IMG/VR virus record: IMGVR_UViG_3300033141_002292 | Location: 1-62,207 of that record | Length of the DNA: 62,207 bases | Reading direction: 5' to 3' (one strand) | From: a virus | In this document: piece by piece, positions 26,136 to 34,688 of the stretch | Layout of the letters: each line of letters opens with the position of its first letter | Position numbering within the stretch: position 1 is the stretch's first letter | The notes under the pieces: generated by a model | Database searches by the model: none | Seen by the model: only the letters and a program-made list of their open reading frames with translations | Told to the model about the DNA's origin: nothing | Made by a program: the position numbers and the translations under genes

Positions 26136-26454
26136 CCCATGGACAGTCCTCGGTGTAAAACCCGGCGACACAGAGGCCGACCTAGCCCGAGCCTATCGCC
26201 GAAAGATGTTCGATGCTCATCCGGATCGTGGCGGTGACCCTGCGAAAGCAAAGTTGCTGGCCAAGATCTACGAGGGCTTCAAAGGGCTCCTCCGGGACGA
26301 TGGGCACGGTACGAAAAGGATCGTGCTGCCGACTCCGAGGCCAATATTTAGAAGCGGTCCGCAGTTCGTTATTCACGTCACTCAAGGCCATGGCGTCTCA
26401 GCCACATTCACCTCCTCGACTACGTCATCAGGGTTTTATCCGCCATCGTGGTAA
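26128..26454 (+). CDS. J-domain (DnaJ-like) protein
   Basis: 108 aa. The N-terminal 60 residues are a J domain: NPWTVLGVKPGDTEADLARAY, the HPD tripeptide at 31-33 needed to stimulate DnaK, DRGGDPAKAKLLAKIYEGF. The C-terminal 45 residues are Ser/Thr/Pro-rich. It overlaps the chaperone extension and precedes the tape measure, so it may recruit host Hsp70 to tape-measure folding. That use is inference. Confidence 0.8.
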   Translation: MINPWTVLGVKPGDTEADLARAYRRKMFDAHPDRGGDPAKAKLLAKIYEGFKGLLRDDGHGTKRIVLPTPRPIFRSGPQFVIHVTQGHGVSATFTSSTTSSGFYPPSW

Positions 26455-26457
26455 GCT
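26449..26457 (+). promoter_or_regulatory. Extended -10 promoter (TGG TAAGCT), 6 nt before ATG
   Basis: TGG TAAGCT overlaps the J-protein stop and ends 6 nt before the tape-measure ATG at 26464. No ribosome-binding site. Confidence 0.5.
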
Positions 26458-26463
26458 GGCCTC

Positions 26464-28539
26464 ATGGCCGATTATGATGTCAAAGCAAAACTAGAACTCG
26501 ACGCAAAGAAGCTCAAGAAGGAAGCCGCCAAGGCCGCCAAGGCCATCAAAAAGATCGAGTCTGAACTCGAACGAACGCGGAACAAGGGGCAAGCTGCATT
26601 GAACTCACTCGGCTCGGCCTTCAGCGGGCTCGGCCGAAGCATGCGAGGATCTCGGCTCGGTCTCGGTCGTATGGTCACCGGGCTCGTTGGTATCGGAGTC
26701 ACCTATTTCGGCATCCGAGCGGTTGGCGGTGCGATCCGGGACATCGCCGGGTACGCTGGAGAAGCCAACGCATCAGTCGAAAACCTCACGCTCTCTCTTG
26801 GTACGATCATGGCCGAGATCGAGGGGATTTCATTCGGCGAAGCTCAGACACAAGCTCACGGTCTTTACCGACAGATTCAGGACATCGCCATCGTGAGCCC
26901 AGGAACGGCCAAGGAGGTCGCCGACGTCTTCACTATGGCCTATGGACCCATGAGGCGAGCCGGTCAGTCGATGGACGACATCTTGAGACTCTCGCAGAAT
27001 GCTCTCAGTGTCGCCGCTGCTATGCGGATCGACCTACCGCAGGTCTCTCGAGACATTTCGATGATGGCGTCAGGTGTCGCGGGAACCGACGTCAAAACGT
27101 TCCGACTCCTGAAGTCGATGGGGATGATCACGAAGACCACCAAAGAATGGAACGAGATGGCGCTCGCTAATCCGACGGCCGCCGCTGCGGAGCTCACCAG
27201 GATCTTCGAGCAACTCGGTGGTCCGGCTGCTGAGGCTTTCGGGAATACGTGGGCCGGTGTCTCCTCGGCCTTCGGCGACCTCGTCCAAAATTTCGCGCGG
27301 ATCTTTGGAGGCGCTGCCTTCGAGCGCACCAAGGGAGCGCTCAAGTCGGTCAACGATTTCCTCCTGAAATACCGACGCAACCTTGAGAATGTGATGGAAT
27401 TCCTCGGCGAGAAGGTTGGCAACGTTTTCGGCCGAGTCTTCACGAAAATGGGCGAGGTATTTATCGGAATCACCAGCAACCTCGACGAGTTCGCCATCAA
27501 GATCGATACCGCGATCGCCAAGATCAAAGAGTTCCTCCCGGCCTTCAAAAAGATCGCGATTGGGATGGCTGCCGGGACGATAGGGATGAAAATTCTTGGG
27601 ACGGGCCTTTCTGTTATGGGTGCTGCTCTCATGGGGCTTTCCAGCCTTAGCGGACTTGGCGCACTTGGAATAGGAGCAGCCGGAGCCGGTGGAGCCGCTG
27701 CAACGGCCGTGGGTGGCGCTGGAGCCGTTGCTGGAGGCACGGGCATTGGTGCCGCTCTTGCCGCTGCCGGGGCGGCCCTCATGACCATAGTACCTATCGT
27801 GCTCGGCGTGGCCGGTGTGTTTACCGTTGTCGGGGCTTCTATTTATGCAATCTTCGACGACGCCAGCGAGGCAGTAATAGCGCTTTTCGAGCCGATATGG
27901 GGTGATCTCCAAGAGATCGGTTTGAATCTAATGGCTTTCTTCGGGTCAGTCTGGGAGCTTCTAGGCCCGATCTTCGGCATACTTGGCGCGGGCATCGTCA
28001 CACTTTCAGGAATAATTTTGCGTTTGTTGGTATCAGCCATTCGTGGTGCGAGCGAAACTTTGATGTGGTTTGGGGATGCGATCGAAATGGCCGCTGACGC
28101 CATCGGACCACCGCTTCAAATTGCCGCTGAACATATCGTTTTGTTTGGTAATGAGATTGCGAACTTCCTCGACGGGCCGTTCAGAACGTTCGCTCGTGTT
28201 TTTTCTTCGGTTGGTTTTACAGTGACACTCCCGAACTATGGAGCAGTAGAGAGGGCTCCAGACGGACCGGTTACAGGGTTGATTTCTGGTGTCCTTGATG
28301 AAGCACGCGCGGCCTTCGATGAGGTTCCTGAATCCCTTCGACCATCCGAAGAAGGAACCGGAGTAGCACCCCCCGGTCGCCCCGGAACCAACGTCGACAT
28401 GAGGGGCTCGAGAATCACCGTAAAACAGGAATTCAGAGAAGCCGATCCCGATCGAATTTGGATGCAATTTGTCGACGGGCTTTCGAGGGAGGCGGTGATT
28501 CGGACTCAGAGCGGTCTATTAAATCCACTCACCAGATGA
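26464..28539 (+). CDS. Tape measure protein
   Basis: 691 aa. An N-terminal coiled coil (LDAKKLKKEAAKAAKAIKKI), a TMP core region with SPGTAKEVADVFTMAYGPM and an LPQVSRDISMMASG stretch, then a hydrophobic Gly/Ala-rich central part with several membrane-like helices (about 360-480), ending in a DMRGSRITVKQEF-type tail. It sets tail length; short for the class, implying a tail of roughly 100 nm at the usual about 1.5 Angstrom per residue. Predicted leaderless. Confidence 0.85.
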   Translation: MADYDVKAKLELDAKKLKKEAAKAAKAIKKIESELERTRNKGQAALNSLGSAFSGLGRSMRGSRLGLGRMVTGLVGIGVTYFGIRAVGGAIRDIAGYAGEANASVENLTLSLGTIMAEIEGISFGEAQTQAHGLYRQIQDIAIVSPGTAKEVADVFTMAYGPMRRAGQSMDDILRLSQNALSVAAAMRIDLPQVSRDISMMASGVAGTDVKTFRLLKSMGMITKTTKEWNEMALANPTAAAAELTRIFEQLGGPAAEAFGNTWAGVSSAFGDLVQNFARIFGGAAFERTKGALKSVNDFLLKYRRNLENVMEFLGEKVGNVFGRVFTKMGEVFIGITSNLDEFAIKIDTAIAKIKEFLPAFKKIAIGMAAGTIGMKILGTGLSVMGAALMGLSSLSGLGALGIGAAGAGGAAATAVGGAGAVAGGTGIGAALAAAGAALMTIVPIVLGVAGVFTVVGASIYAIFDDASEAVIALFEPIWGDLQEIGLNLMAFFGSVWELLGPIFGILGAGIVTLSGIILRLLVSAIRGASETLMWFGDAIEMAADAIGPPLQIAAEHIVLFGNEIANFLDGPFRTFARVFSSVGFTVTLPNYGAVERAPDGPVTGLISGVLDEARAAFDEVPESLRPSEEGTGVAPPGRPGTNVDMRGSRITVKQEFREADPDRIWMQFVDGLSREAVIRTQSGLLNPLTR

Positions 28540-28565
28540 TAGCAATTGTCCTCTTACGCGATAAA

Positions 28566-28574
28566 TGATATATA
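28566..28574 (+). promoter_or_regulatory. Extended -10 promoter (TGA TATATA), 6 nt before ATG
   Basis: TGA TATATA ends 6 nt before the HNH ATG at 28581, without a ribosome-binding site, so the gene appears to be transcribed on its own. Confidence 0.5.
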
Positions 28575-28580
28575 CCAGTA

Positions 28581-29249
28581 ATGACTATAAAACTAGAGAC
28601 TGGATTGGTTCTCGGGAAACTCACGATCACAGAAGACCTTCAGCGCAGAAGTCGCCATGGCGATAGGGTCTGGAGTGCAATCTGTGAATGCGGAATCATC
28701 ATAGAGGATACGGCATGCCACTTAAGAAAAAGAACATCATGTGGCTCACATATATGCAGAAAAATCAGAAGTGACACAAATGGCGGCTATGCACCAAACG
28801 ATGCAAGCAAGAGGATTCCTGAATATGGAATTTGGAGACTAATAAAACAGCGCTGTTGCAACAAAAACAATCCCGCGTTCGCTGATTATGGTGGTCGTGG
28901 GATATTCGTTTGTGATGAATGGATTCACAATTTCAAAGCTTTCATCGATGACATGGGAAGAAGACCAACGAAAGACCACCAAATAGAAAGAATCGATAAT
29001 TATGGACCGTATTCAAAACAAAACTGCAAATGGGCTACTCGTTTCGAGCAAGGATGTAACAAGCGAAATAATATATGGATGGAATGCAATGGAAAACGAC
29101 TGATTTTGGCCGAATGGTCAAGACAAACAGGGTTGCCTGAGAAAATGCTTCAGAATAGAAAGAGGGCTGGATGGTCTGATAATCGAGCATTGACTACGAT
29201 ACCAAAATCTGATCATCGTCGAAAAAAAATCATTTTGAATTTGCCGTAA
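28581..29249 (+). CDS. HNH-family homing endonuclease-like protein
   Basis: 222 aa. An N-terminal Cys-containing module (CECG...CGSHIC) is followed by the typical phage HNH core: YGIWRLIKQRC, YGGRGIFVCDEWI-NF--FIDDMGRRP, IERIDNYGPYSKQNCKWAT and NKRNN, then a C-terminal helix-turn-helix-like part (LAEWSRQTGLPEKMLQNRK). It is visibly more A/T-rich than the flanking genes, has its own promoter and lies between functional blocks, as expected for a mobile free-standing endonuclease. Confidence 0.8.
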   Translation: MTIKLETGLVLGKLTITEDLQRRSRHGDRVWSAICECGIIIEDTACHLRKRTSCGSHICRKIRSDTNGGYAPNDASKRIPEYGIWRLIKQRCCNKNNPAFADYGGRGIFVCDEWIHNFKAFIDDMGRRPTKDHQIERIDNYGPYSKQNCKWATRFEQGCNKRNNIWMECNGKRLILAEWSRQTGLPEKMLQNRKRAGWSDNRALTTIPKSDHRRKKIILNLP

Positions 29250-29289
29250 TTCTTGTCTTTTCTAGTCTTGTCGAATCGGTCCCTGTAAG

Positions 29290-29785
29290 TTCATGTCTAG
29301 TCCTGCTTGGTGCCCTACGATCACGAAAGCAACCGCAGGGCTTCTTTTCTCATCCCGTCGTGTCGAATCCTGTCGAGTCGCATCTTGTCCAGTCCCGTCT
29401 CGTCCCGTTAAATCGTGTCTGGTCCGGCCCCATCGCATCTCGTCTAATCATGCTTGGCACCCCACCGCAACGAAAGCCACGGGGCATCGGGTCTTGTCTC
29501 GTCCAGTCACGTCGCGTCACGCCTGGTCTCGTCCGGTCTTGTCAGGTCCCGTCAAGCCTGGCACCCCTGAACCCCGAAAGAGGTCTAAGGGTATCGAGTC
29601 TTTTCTTGTCCCGTCTCATCACGTCGTGTCTCGTCCGGTCCCGTCACGTCCCGTCACGTCTCGTCAGGTATTGGAGCCCAACCAAAGTTTCACGTTTGGC
29701 CGGGCCTCTTGTCGCGTCTTGTCCGGTCTTGTCAGATCCTGTCACGTCTAATCAAGTCCGATCTCGGCTCGTCCGTTCATGTAAA
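29290..29785. repeat. Pentamer/hairpin array 1
   Basis: Strictly phased NNRTC pentamers (GTC or ATC every 5 bases) in runs of about 15-20, broken by four roughly 40-nt units near 29307, 29452, 29556 and 29671. Those units carry complementary arms, and three of the four have a CGAAAG centre. The plus strand is pyrimidine-rich and poor in A. No convincing gene is present. Confidence 0.85.
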
Positions 29786-30325
29786 TCATGAAAGTAGCAG
29801 CCACTCAGCGAGCAACCCTTTATCAGCGGACTCCCCCTTGTCCGCAAGTTTTTGAATCGTTTTCGGCTTCGACGCCGCTTGAATTAGATGTGCATGAACC
29901 GCCAGAGAATTCGCCCGTGATCGTTCACCGGTGGAGAGCTCGCTCATGTCAGCGCTTGCAACCACGACGCTCGCAGTCTTCGCCCTTCGGCCGGCCCTGC
30001 ATATCTCGGCCTCTGTCCTCTCAAGTCGCTCTCTGGCGTCGAGGCACTTGATACGGCCTTCTTTCCTAACCCGTTGCCAGAGCACTAGATGCTTCCTCAA
30101 AACGTGCTTGATGGCCGAGTTGAGCATTCCGTACCCCTGGCCGCTCGGGTCGACCTTTTGAAGATCCCCTGGCCAGTCCTCATCGACAATGAAGTCGCCA
30201 GGTGTCCCGACCTCGAGGACGCGGATAAACCGCGAAGTCTTCGGCCCGGAATTCCCGTAGACCGGGCCTTCGTAACCATCCTCTGAAATCTCATTTAGTC
30301 TTTCGACTACTTCCTCTTGGCTCAT
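29786..30325 (-). CDS. Hypothetical protein between repeat arrays
   Basis: 179 aa, not recognised. A mixed N-terminus (EEVVERLNEISEDGYEGPVYG), a DPSGQGYGMLNSAIKHVLRKHL helix and a charged C-terminal helical half. A GAAAGGAAAGAAA leader precedes ATG, as in other early-type genes. It is the second gene of the leftward unit driven from 31824-31796 and is flanked on both sides by repeat arrays. Confidence 0.65.
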   Translation of the reverse strand: MSQEEVVERLNEISEDGYEGPVYGNSGPKTSRFIRVLEVGTPGDFIVDEDWPGDLQKVDPSGQGYGMLNSAIKHVLRKHLVLWQRVRKEGRIKCLDARERLERTEAEICRAGRRAKTASVVVASADMSELSTGERSRANSLAVHAHLIQAASKPKTIQKLADKGESADKGLLAEWLLLS

Positions 30326-30349
30326 TTTCTTTCCTTTCTAGGCAAATGA

Positions 30350-30745
30350 TTTTCGTGTCGGGTCAGTTCTAATCGTGTCCTGTCAAGTCAGGTCTTGTCA
30401 TGTCGTGTCGCGTTTGGTGCTCCCTGCGACCGAAAGATCACGGGGAGCTTCTTGTCTCGCCGGGTCCGGTTTCGTCGTGTCGAATCATGTCGCATCGTGT
30501 CTCGTCGGGTCATGTCGATTTCGGAGCCCGACCAAGTTTTCAAGCTTGACCGGGCCTCTTGTCTCGTCTTGTCGGGTCCGGTCTTGTCGCGTCTCGTCTC
30601 GTCCGGTCGCGTCTTGTCATGTCGCATCGTGCTTGGAGCCCACGGCCACCGAAAGGCAACCGTGGGCCTCTTGTCTTGTCGTGTCTCGTCCTGTCGAGTC
30701 ACGTCTTGTCAAGTCCTGTCGCGCCGGGTCGTGCCGTGTCGCGTC
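30350..30745. repeat. Pentamer/hairpin array 2
   Basis: Same build as array 1: NNRTC pentamers with three hairpin units. Arms are GCTCCC 30419-30424 with GGGAGC 30443-30448; GAGCCCG 30524-30530 with CGGGcCTC 30551-30558; GAGCCCACGG 30636-30645 with CCGTGGGcCTC 30660-30670. Confidence 0.85.
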
Positions 30746-30749
30746 CATG

Positions 30750-31376
30750 TTATTCAATGATCTCAAATTTAAAGTTCTCAACCCGGAAGATCCCATGATC
30801 GCCGCCATTGGTCCCGGGCCTATTACAGCCGATTCCGACTTGGTAGCCGGCAGTTTCCAGGGTTTCGCTGATCATCTCAGGGTGCTCGATGATATCGGCA
30901 TCGACGACCATGAACCCGATCGCGATATTCCACGGCGGATCGATCTCAGGGAAACATCGAGGCACCCTCTTTGAGCCGCCTCTTGTCCCGTCGCTTGGTA
31001 CGGAAATCGTTCGACCGATCACGTCATCGATATGAACCGGCTCAAGCTTCTTACTTTCATCGTTGATGGCGTAGACCAACGTTTCCGGCGCTGTCGGGTC
31101 GGTCATGATCCCGCTCTTGAATCGTGCGGTGAAAGTCGACCTGTTCTTACCGGGGACCTTGTCGTTTCGGAGCTTCGAGGCCTGCTCCATGCCGAGCTTG
31201 AAGGCGATCGGCGGAACCAAAACCAGGTCGTCTTTGTTGATGTGACACCGTTCTCGCCAGCACCTCTTATCCTGCGCCTCTGCCGATTCCTTTCCCTTTC
31301 GCGGGCTCTGAAACATGCGCCCGAATGTCAGTGTGGTTAGTCCGATAATGTCCGCGCTAAAGATTCCTCTTCTCAT
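30750..31376 (-). CDS. Hypothetical protein between repeat arrays
   Basis: 208 aa, not recognised. N-terminal RRGIFSADIIGLTTLTFGRMF looks like a hydrophobic helix. The body has an alpha/beta character with a VLVPPIAFKLGMEQASKL stretch and a C-terminal HGIFRVENFKFEI strand. A GAAAGGAAAGAGC leader precedes ATG. First gene of the leftward unit, about 410 nt downstream of its promoter, with array 3 forming the leader. Confidence 0.65.
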   Translation of the reverse strand: MRRGIFSADIIGLTTLTFGRMFQSPRKGKESAEAQDKRCWRERCHINKDDLVLVPPIAFKLGMEQASKLRNDKVPGKNRSTFTARFKSGIMTDPTAPETLVYAINDESKKLEPVHIDDVIGRTISVPSDGTRGGSKRVPRCFPEIDPPWNIAIGFMVVDADIIEHPEMISETLETAGYQVGIGCNRPGTNGGDHGIFRVENFKFEIIE

Positions 31377-31404
31377 CTTGCTCTTTCCTTTCGTTAGTTA
31401 AAAA

Positions 31405-31680
31405 ACTTCAATTCGCGTCCTGTCAGATCCGGTGCCGTCCTGTCACGTCTAGTCGGGTCAGTTTGGAGCCCACAACCACCGAAAGATAGCTGTGGGCCTC
31501 GTGTCGTGTCGCGTCACGTCCGGTCGGTCCGAATCTGATCTTGTCAAGTCACGTCGGGTCCTGTCAGGTCCCGTCTGGTCCCGTCTGGTTTGGAGCCCTC
31601 GCCGACCGAAAGATCAGCGGAGGCCTCTTGTCTTGTCGTGTCTCGTCCTGTCTCGTCGTGTCTCGTCACGTCGATTCTTT
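31405..31680. repeat. Pentamer/hairpin array 3
   Basis: NNRTC pentamers with two hairpin units, 31466-31500 (GAGCCCACA with TGTGGGcCTC) and about 31592-31627 (GAGCCCTCGC with GCgGAGGcCTC). Changes on one arm are largely matched on the other when units are compared. It lies within the predicted 5' leader of the leftward transcript. Confidence 0.85.
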
Positions 31681-31795
31681 CCAAAAATGGTGGCCCTCAG
31701 CGGTCAACTTCGAGGTTGTTGGCTGCGACACCGTCCCGCTTCGGACCATAAAAATGTTGTTTTGTCTCCTCTTAGTTTCCGGTGTCGCAATTCTG

Positions 31796-31824
31796 ACTAT
31801 ACGCGTTGACGCGTACCGTAGCAA
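31796..31824 (-). promoter_or_regulatory. Leftward promoter with perfect palindromic operator (O3)
   Basis: On the minus strand TTGCTA (31824-31819), 17-bp spacer, TATAGT (31801-31796). The perfect palindrome TACGCGT-TG-ACGCGTA occupies 31800-31815. It drives the two leftward genes through array 3. Confidence 0.75.
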
Positions 31825-31839
31825 GCTTTTTTTTCGCTG

Positions 31840-31848
31840 TGATATCCT
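31840..31848 (+). promoter_or_regulatory. Extended -10 promoter (TGA TATCCT), 6 nt before ATG
   Basis: TGA TATCCT ends 6 nt before ATG 31855 without a ribosome-binding site. The 11-mer TGTGATATCCT is identical to that before the small terminase gene. Confidence 0.6.
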
Positions 31849-31854
31849 CCAACC

Positions 31855-32919
31855 ATGAGCGAACCTCTTTCCATCGTCGAAACCACAGGGTCCGAACGCG
31901 GCGTTGAGCTAAACAATAGAGCCCTTCCTTTTAAGGGCGTTTCCTTCGCGGGCGAACAGCGATCCGAGAAGACAAACTACCCCGGAAATCCAGTCTCAAC
32001 GCTTCAGGTCCTCGGACCAAATGAACTCCCGACTGAAATGCAGGGCCGATGGAAAGATCAATTTCTTTACGGGATGGTTACGCTCACAGGCTGGGATGCA
32101 ATCGTCTCCGATGGTGAGCACCCGTCGGCCGAGCAGCTCGTAAAAATCTTCCATATCCTTCGCCGATCCGGGAACCTGCTCGAGGTGCGGTGGGGGCCGG
32201 AGATTCGCCGTGGCATCCTGAAACGGTTCGATCCTATCTATGACCGTGTCGACGCTGTTCGCTGGAATATGACCTTCGAGTGGACCCAATTCGGGACCGC
32301 TCAAGCGAGCCAATTCACCGGCGTTCAGCCGACGGAATCGATGTCGGCCGAACTCGCTGCAACCCTCGCCGCGCTCAACGACCTCACCTCGGGCATGCCT
32401 CAGATTATGTACCCGACCTTCGCCGATGACCTGCTCGAGCTTCAAGGCCTGATCATGGTCGCCGCCATCGCCCTCATGGAAGCCAACGCGGAAGTTCAGG
32501 GCACCCCGGAGGTTACTCAAGATGAATTCCAAGGCGTCGCTTCAAGAGCGGCCGACGTCGTTGCAAGCTGCGAGGTCATGCGGCAAGCGTTGGACGTCCC
32601 TGGAACCGAACTCGTGCCTACTGACGACGTCTCAAGCGTGCTCGCTGGCAGCACCTGGTCGAAGGACACGATGAAAGCCCTCGTCGAACTCGCTGTGGCC
32701 GCTGTGAGGACTCGCGAAATGATCAGGAACAGAACGGTTTCAGAATACCTTGCCGACATTAGGCTAAGAGAGAGTCAAACACTCCGAGACGTCTCCAGAG
32801 AATACTACGGCGCCGCTGACGACTGGACGATCATTGCCAACGCTAACGGGCTCATCGGCAGCATCCACGACGCCGGAACCCGTATCCTTGTTCCTCGGCA
32901 ATCATGGAGCACCTCTTGA
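31855..32919 (+). CDS. Tail/baseplate protein with C-terminal LysM-like domain
   Basis: 354 aa. N-terminal half resembles phage tail hub adaptor proteins (beta segments around KGVSFAGEQRSEKTNYPGNP and ILRRSGNLLEVRWGPEIRRG). The C-terminal 55 residues are LysM-like: SQTLRDVSREYYGAADDW, IIANANGL, GTRILVP. It is comparable in place and layout to T4 gp53 or Mu-type adaptor proteins that link tube and baseplate. Confidence 0.7.
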   Translation: MSEPLSIVETTGSERGVELNNRALPFKGVSFAGEQRSEKTNYPGNPVSTLQVLGPNELPTEMQGRWKDQFLYGMVTLTGWDAIVSDGEHPSAEQLVKIFHILRRSGNLLEVRWGPEIRRGILKRFDPIYDRVDAVRWNMTFEWTQFGTAQASQFTGVQPTESMSAELAATLAALNDLTSGMPQIMYPTFADDLLELQGLIMVAAIALMEANAEVQGTPEVTQDEFQGVASRAADVVASCEVMRQALDVPGTELVPTDDVSSVLAGSTWSKDTMKALVELAVAAVRTREMIRNRTVSEYLADIRLRESQTLRDVSREYYGAADDWTIIANANGLIGSIHDAGTRILVPRQSWSTS

Positions 32920-34688
32920 GCACATATCGCCCATCGGCCTCTGTTCGTCTTCAAATCCGGTGCGAGGAATTCGATGACACGAGCACCCTAGAGGGGTTGC
33001 TGCCATCGGGAGATCCTGAAGCGTCCCTACCTGATCAAACATTCGAGGCTCCACCACAAGCGACCTCGGCCAGCGGAGACGACAGCACGGCCACGAGGCT
33101 TGAACGGAACCTAGAGCGCCGGCGAACTCTGGAAGGTCGACGTTCAAACATCTCACCGGAGGAATACCGATCGCAGAATGCCGAGCTCATCAGTGAAGAA
33201 CAGGACATCCTTGAGGACATCCGCCAAGCTGACGAAGAGTCTCTCGGTAGCGGTCCTGAGAGTATCGAGGGCTCGCCTCCGGACGACCTAACAGTGATAG
33301 GTTCAATCAACCCTCTGAACGTCATGATCGAGCGCAACGGGCTGTCCCAGGCCGACACTGCAACCATTGAATTACGGTGGAAGGACGCCCCTCTTGACCC
33401 GAGAATAATCCGTTCCGCTCATGTTCAGATCACTCTCGGAGTCGTCAGGCCTGAAGAATTTGAGGCCGGGATGTCAGCGAGCGATTCGACACGCGCTGAC
33501 GGCTTACTCCGCTCTGTTGTCCATGCTGGCGGTGAACGAGGAACGACTGAATTCCTCGGGTTTGTGGACTCTTGGCAGGTCAAATATTCTTCATTCGGCG
33601 ACATTATCACGCTCGAATGCCGGGATATGTCTGCCAATTTGAGAGATCTAAACCTCGGCACCGATGAAATTATCGATCTGACGCTTCCCATCGACCTCGG
33701 GATTGAACATTTTCTCACCCGACTCGGCCCGACGGTGCGAGGGATCGAGGTTGAATATCTGATCGATGGCGACGTGCCTACTCCTGGCGATACGTTCCCA
33801 CAACGACGACGCCCACGACGAGGAGCTCGCGCTCGACGAGGCCGAACTACAGGCGACAAGATGAGCGCCTGGGACCACATCACCGACGTCGTGAGAGCTC
33901 TTGGTTTCATCCCGATCATGCGAGGGTTCAGGTTGGTCATCATCGAGCCCAGAACGCTCTATGAAACTGTCGGCGTTACCAGGATGGTCTACGGTCGCAA
34001 CCTCGAAGAACTCTCATTCAGCCGGGCTCTCATGGGCGTGAAGGTCCCGACGATCGAGGTGCGTTGCTACGATTCGGAGACAGGGCGAACGCGGTGGGCT
34101 CGCTATCCCGTAGCCGACGGGCAGCGCTCTAATGGCGTTATGGGTATCGACCCTCAACCGAGGCCGTCTCGAGCCAACGAGGTGCCACCGAGCGGATCGA
34201 CGCCCACCGAGACGATCCGGATCATGTCGGTCACCAGCGTCAACGATCCCGCGACCCTAGAGCGCATCGCCCGCAACGCCTTTGAACAGCTTGGTCGCCA
34301 AGAGATCGAGGGCAACTTCTCGACAGCCGATGCATGGAGTTATGACCGGCCCGAGGCAACCGCTGACCTCCTCGCGCTCGACGCTGGCGACCCTGTTGAG
34401 CTCCTCATGACCGCAGCCGACTCCGGAGACGAGCCCGTGGTTGATGCCGGCGAAGCTCCTACCACCGCTCAAATTCAGGCAATGACCCGAGCTCGACGCC
34501 GAGACTATTTGATCGATATTGGATGGACCGAGGACGTTGCCGAGAGGTTCGCAGCGCTTCAGGATGCTACCGGGTTTCAACTCGTTTTTCGGGTGCAGAA
34601 GGCCATGATCAAATACGCTGCAACGACTGGAATGAAGATCGACGTGGACTTCATCAACTACATTACAGTGCGAGAGGATGCGTCATGA
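32904..34688 (+). CDS. Baseplate hub protein (gpD/gp27-like)
   Basis: 594 aa. Beta-rich hub-type protein with a charged coiled linker near 70-110 (RLERNLERRRTLEGRRSN), an INPLNVMIERNGLSQADTATIELRW segment, an FLGFVDSW strand and a WDHITDVVRALGFIP segment, all in the style of late control D/hub proteins. Overlaps the LysM protein by 16 nt and precedes the spike-like gene. Confidence 0.7.
   Translation: MEHLLSTYRPSASVRLQIRCEEFDDTSTLEGLLPSGDPEASLPDQTFEAPPQATSASGDDSTATRLERNLERRRTLEGRRSNISPEEYRSQNAELISEEQDILEDIRQADEESLGSGPESIEGSPPDDLTVIGSINPLNVMIERNGLSQADTATIELRWKDAPLDPRIIRSAHVQITLGVVRPEEFEAGMSASDSTRADGLLRSVVHAGGERGTTEFLGFVDSWQVKYSSFGDIITLECRDMSANLRDLNLGTDEIIDLTLPIDLGIEHFLTRLGPTVRGIEVEYLIDGDVPTPGDTFPQRRRPRRGARARRGRTTGDKMSAWDHITDVVRALGFIPIMRGFRLVIIEPRTLYETVGVTRMVYGRNLEELSFSRALMGVKVPTIEVRCYDSETGRTRWARYPVADGQRSNGVMGIDPQPRPSRANEVPPSGSTPTETIRIMSVTSVNDPATLERIARNAFEQLGRQEIEGNFSTADAWSYDRPEATADLLALDAGDPVELLMTAADSGDEPVVDAGEAPTTAQIQAMTRARRRDYLIDIGWTEDVAERFAALQDATGFQLVFRVQKAMIKYAATTGMKIDVDFINYITVREDAS

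Noticed and set aside
29293-30974. Several plus-strand open frames of 140-200 codons rich in S, R, P, V and C through the pentamer arrays, and a 104-codon minus frame at 30388-30702
   Set aside because: The 5-base repeat contains few stop codons in any frame, so long frames arise automatically; they have no ribosome-binding sites and no protein-like composition.
29290-31680. CRISPR array
   Set aside because: The units between the hairpins are degenerate NNRTC pentamers, not unique spacers of constant length, and no cas gene is present.
31806-31811. TTGACG as a rightward -35 for the LysM-protein promoter
   Set aside because: It is 31 bp from the TATCCT at 31843, too far; it is part of the palindromic operator of the leftward promoter.
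34523-34684. Longer N-terminus for the spike-like protein
   Set aside because: It would lie entirely over the hub gene in another frame and is Arg/Cys-rich; the ATGA junction at 34685 is the natural start.
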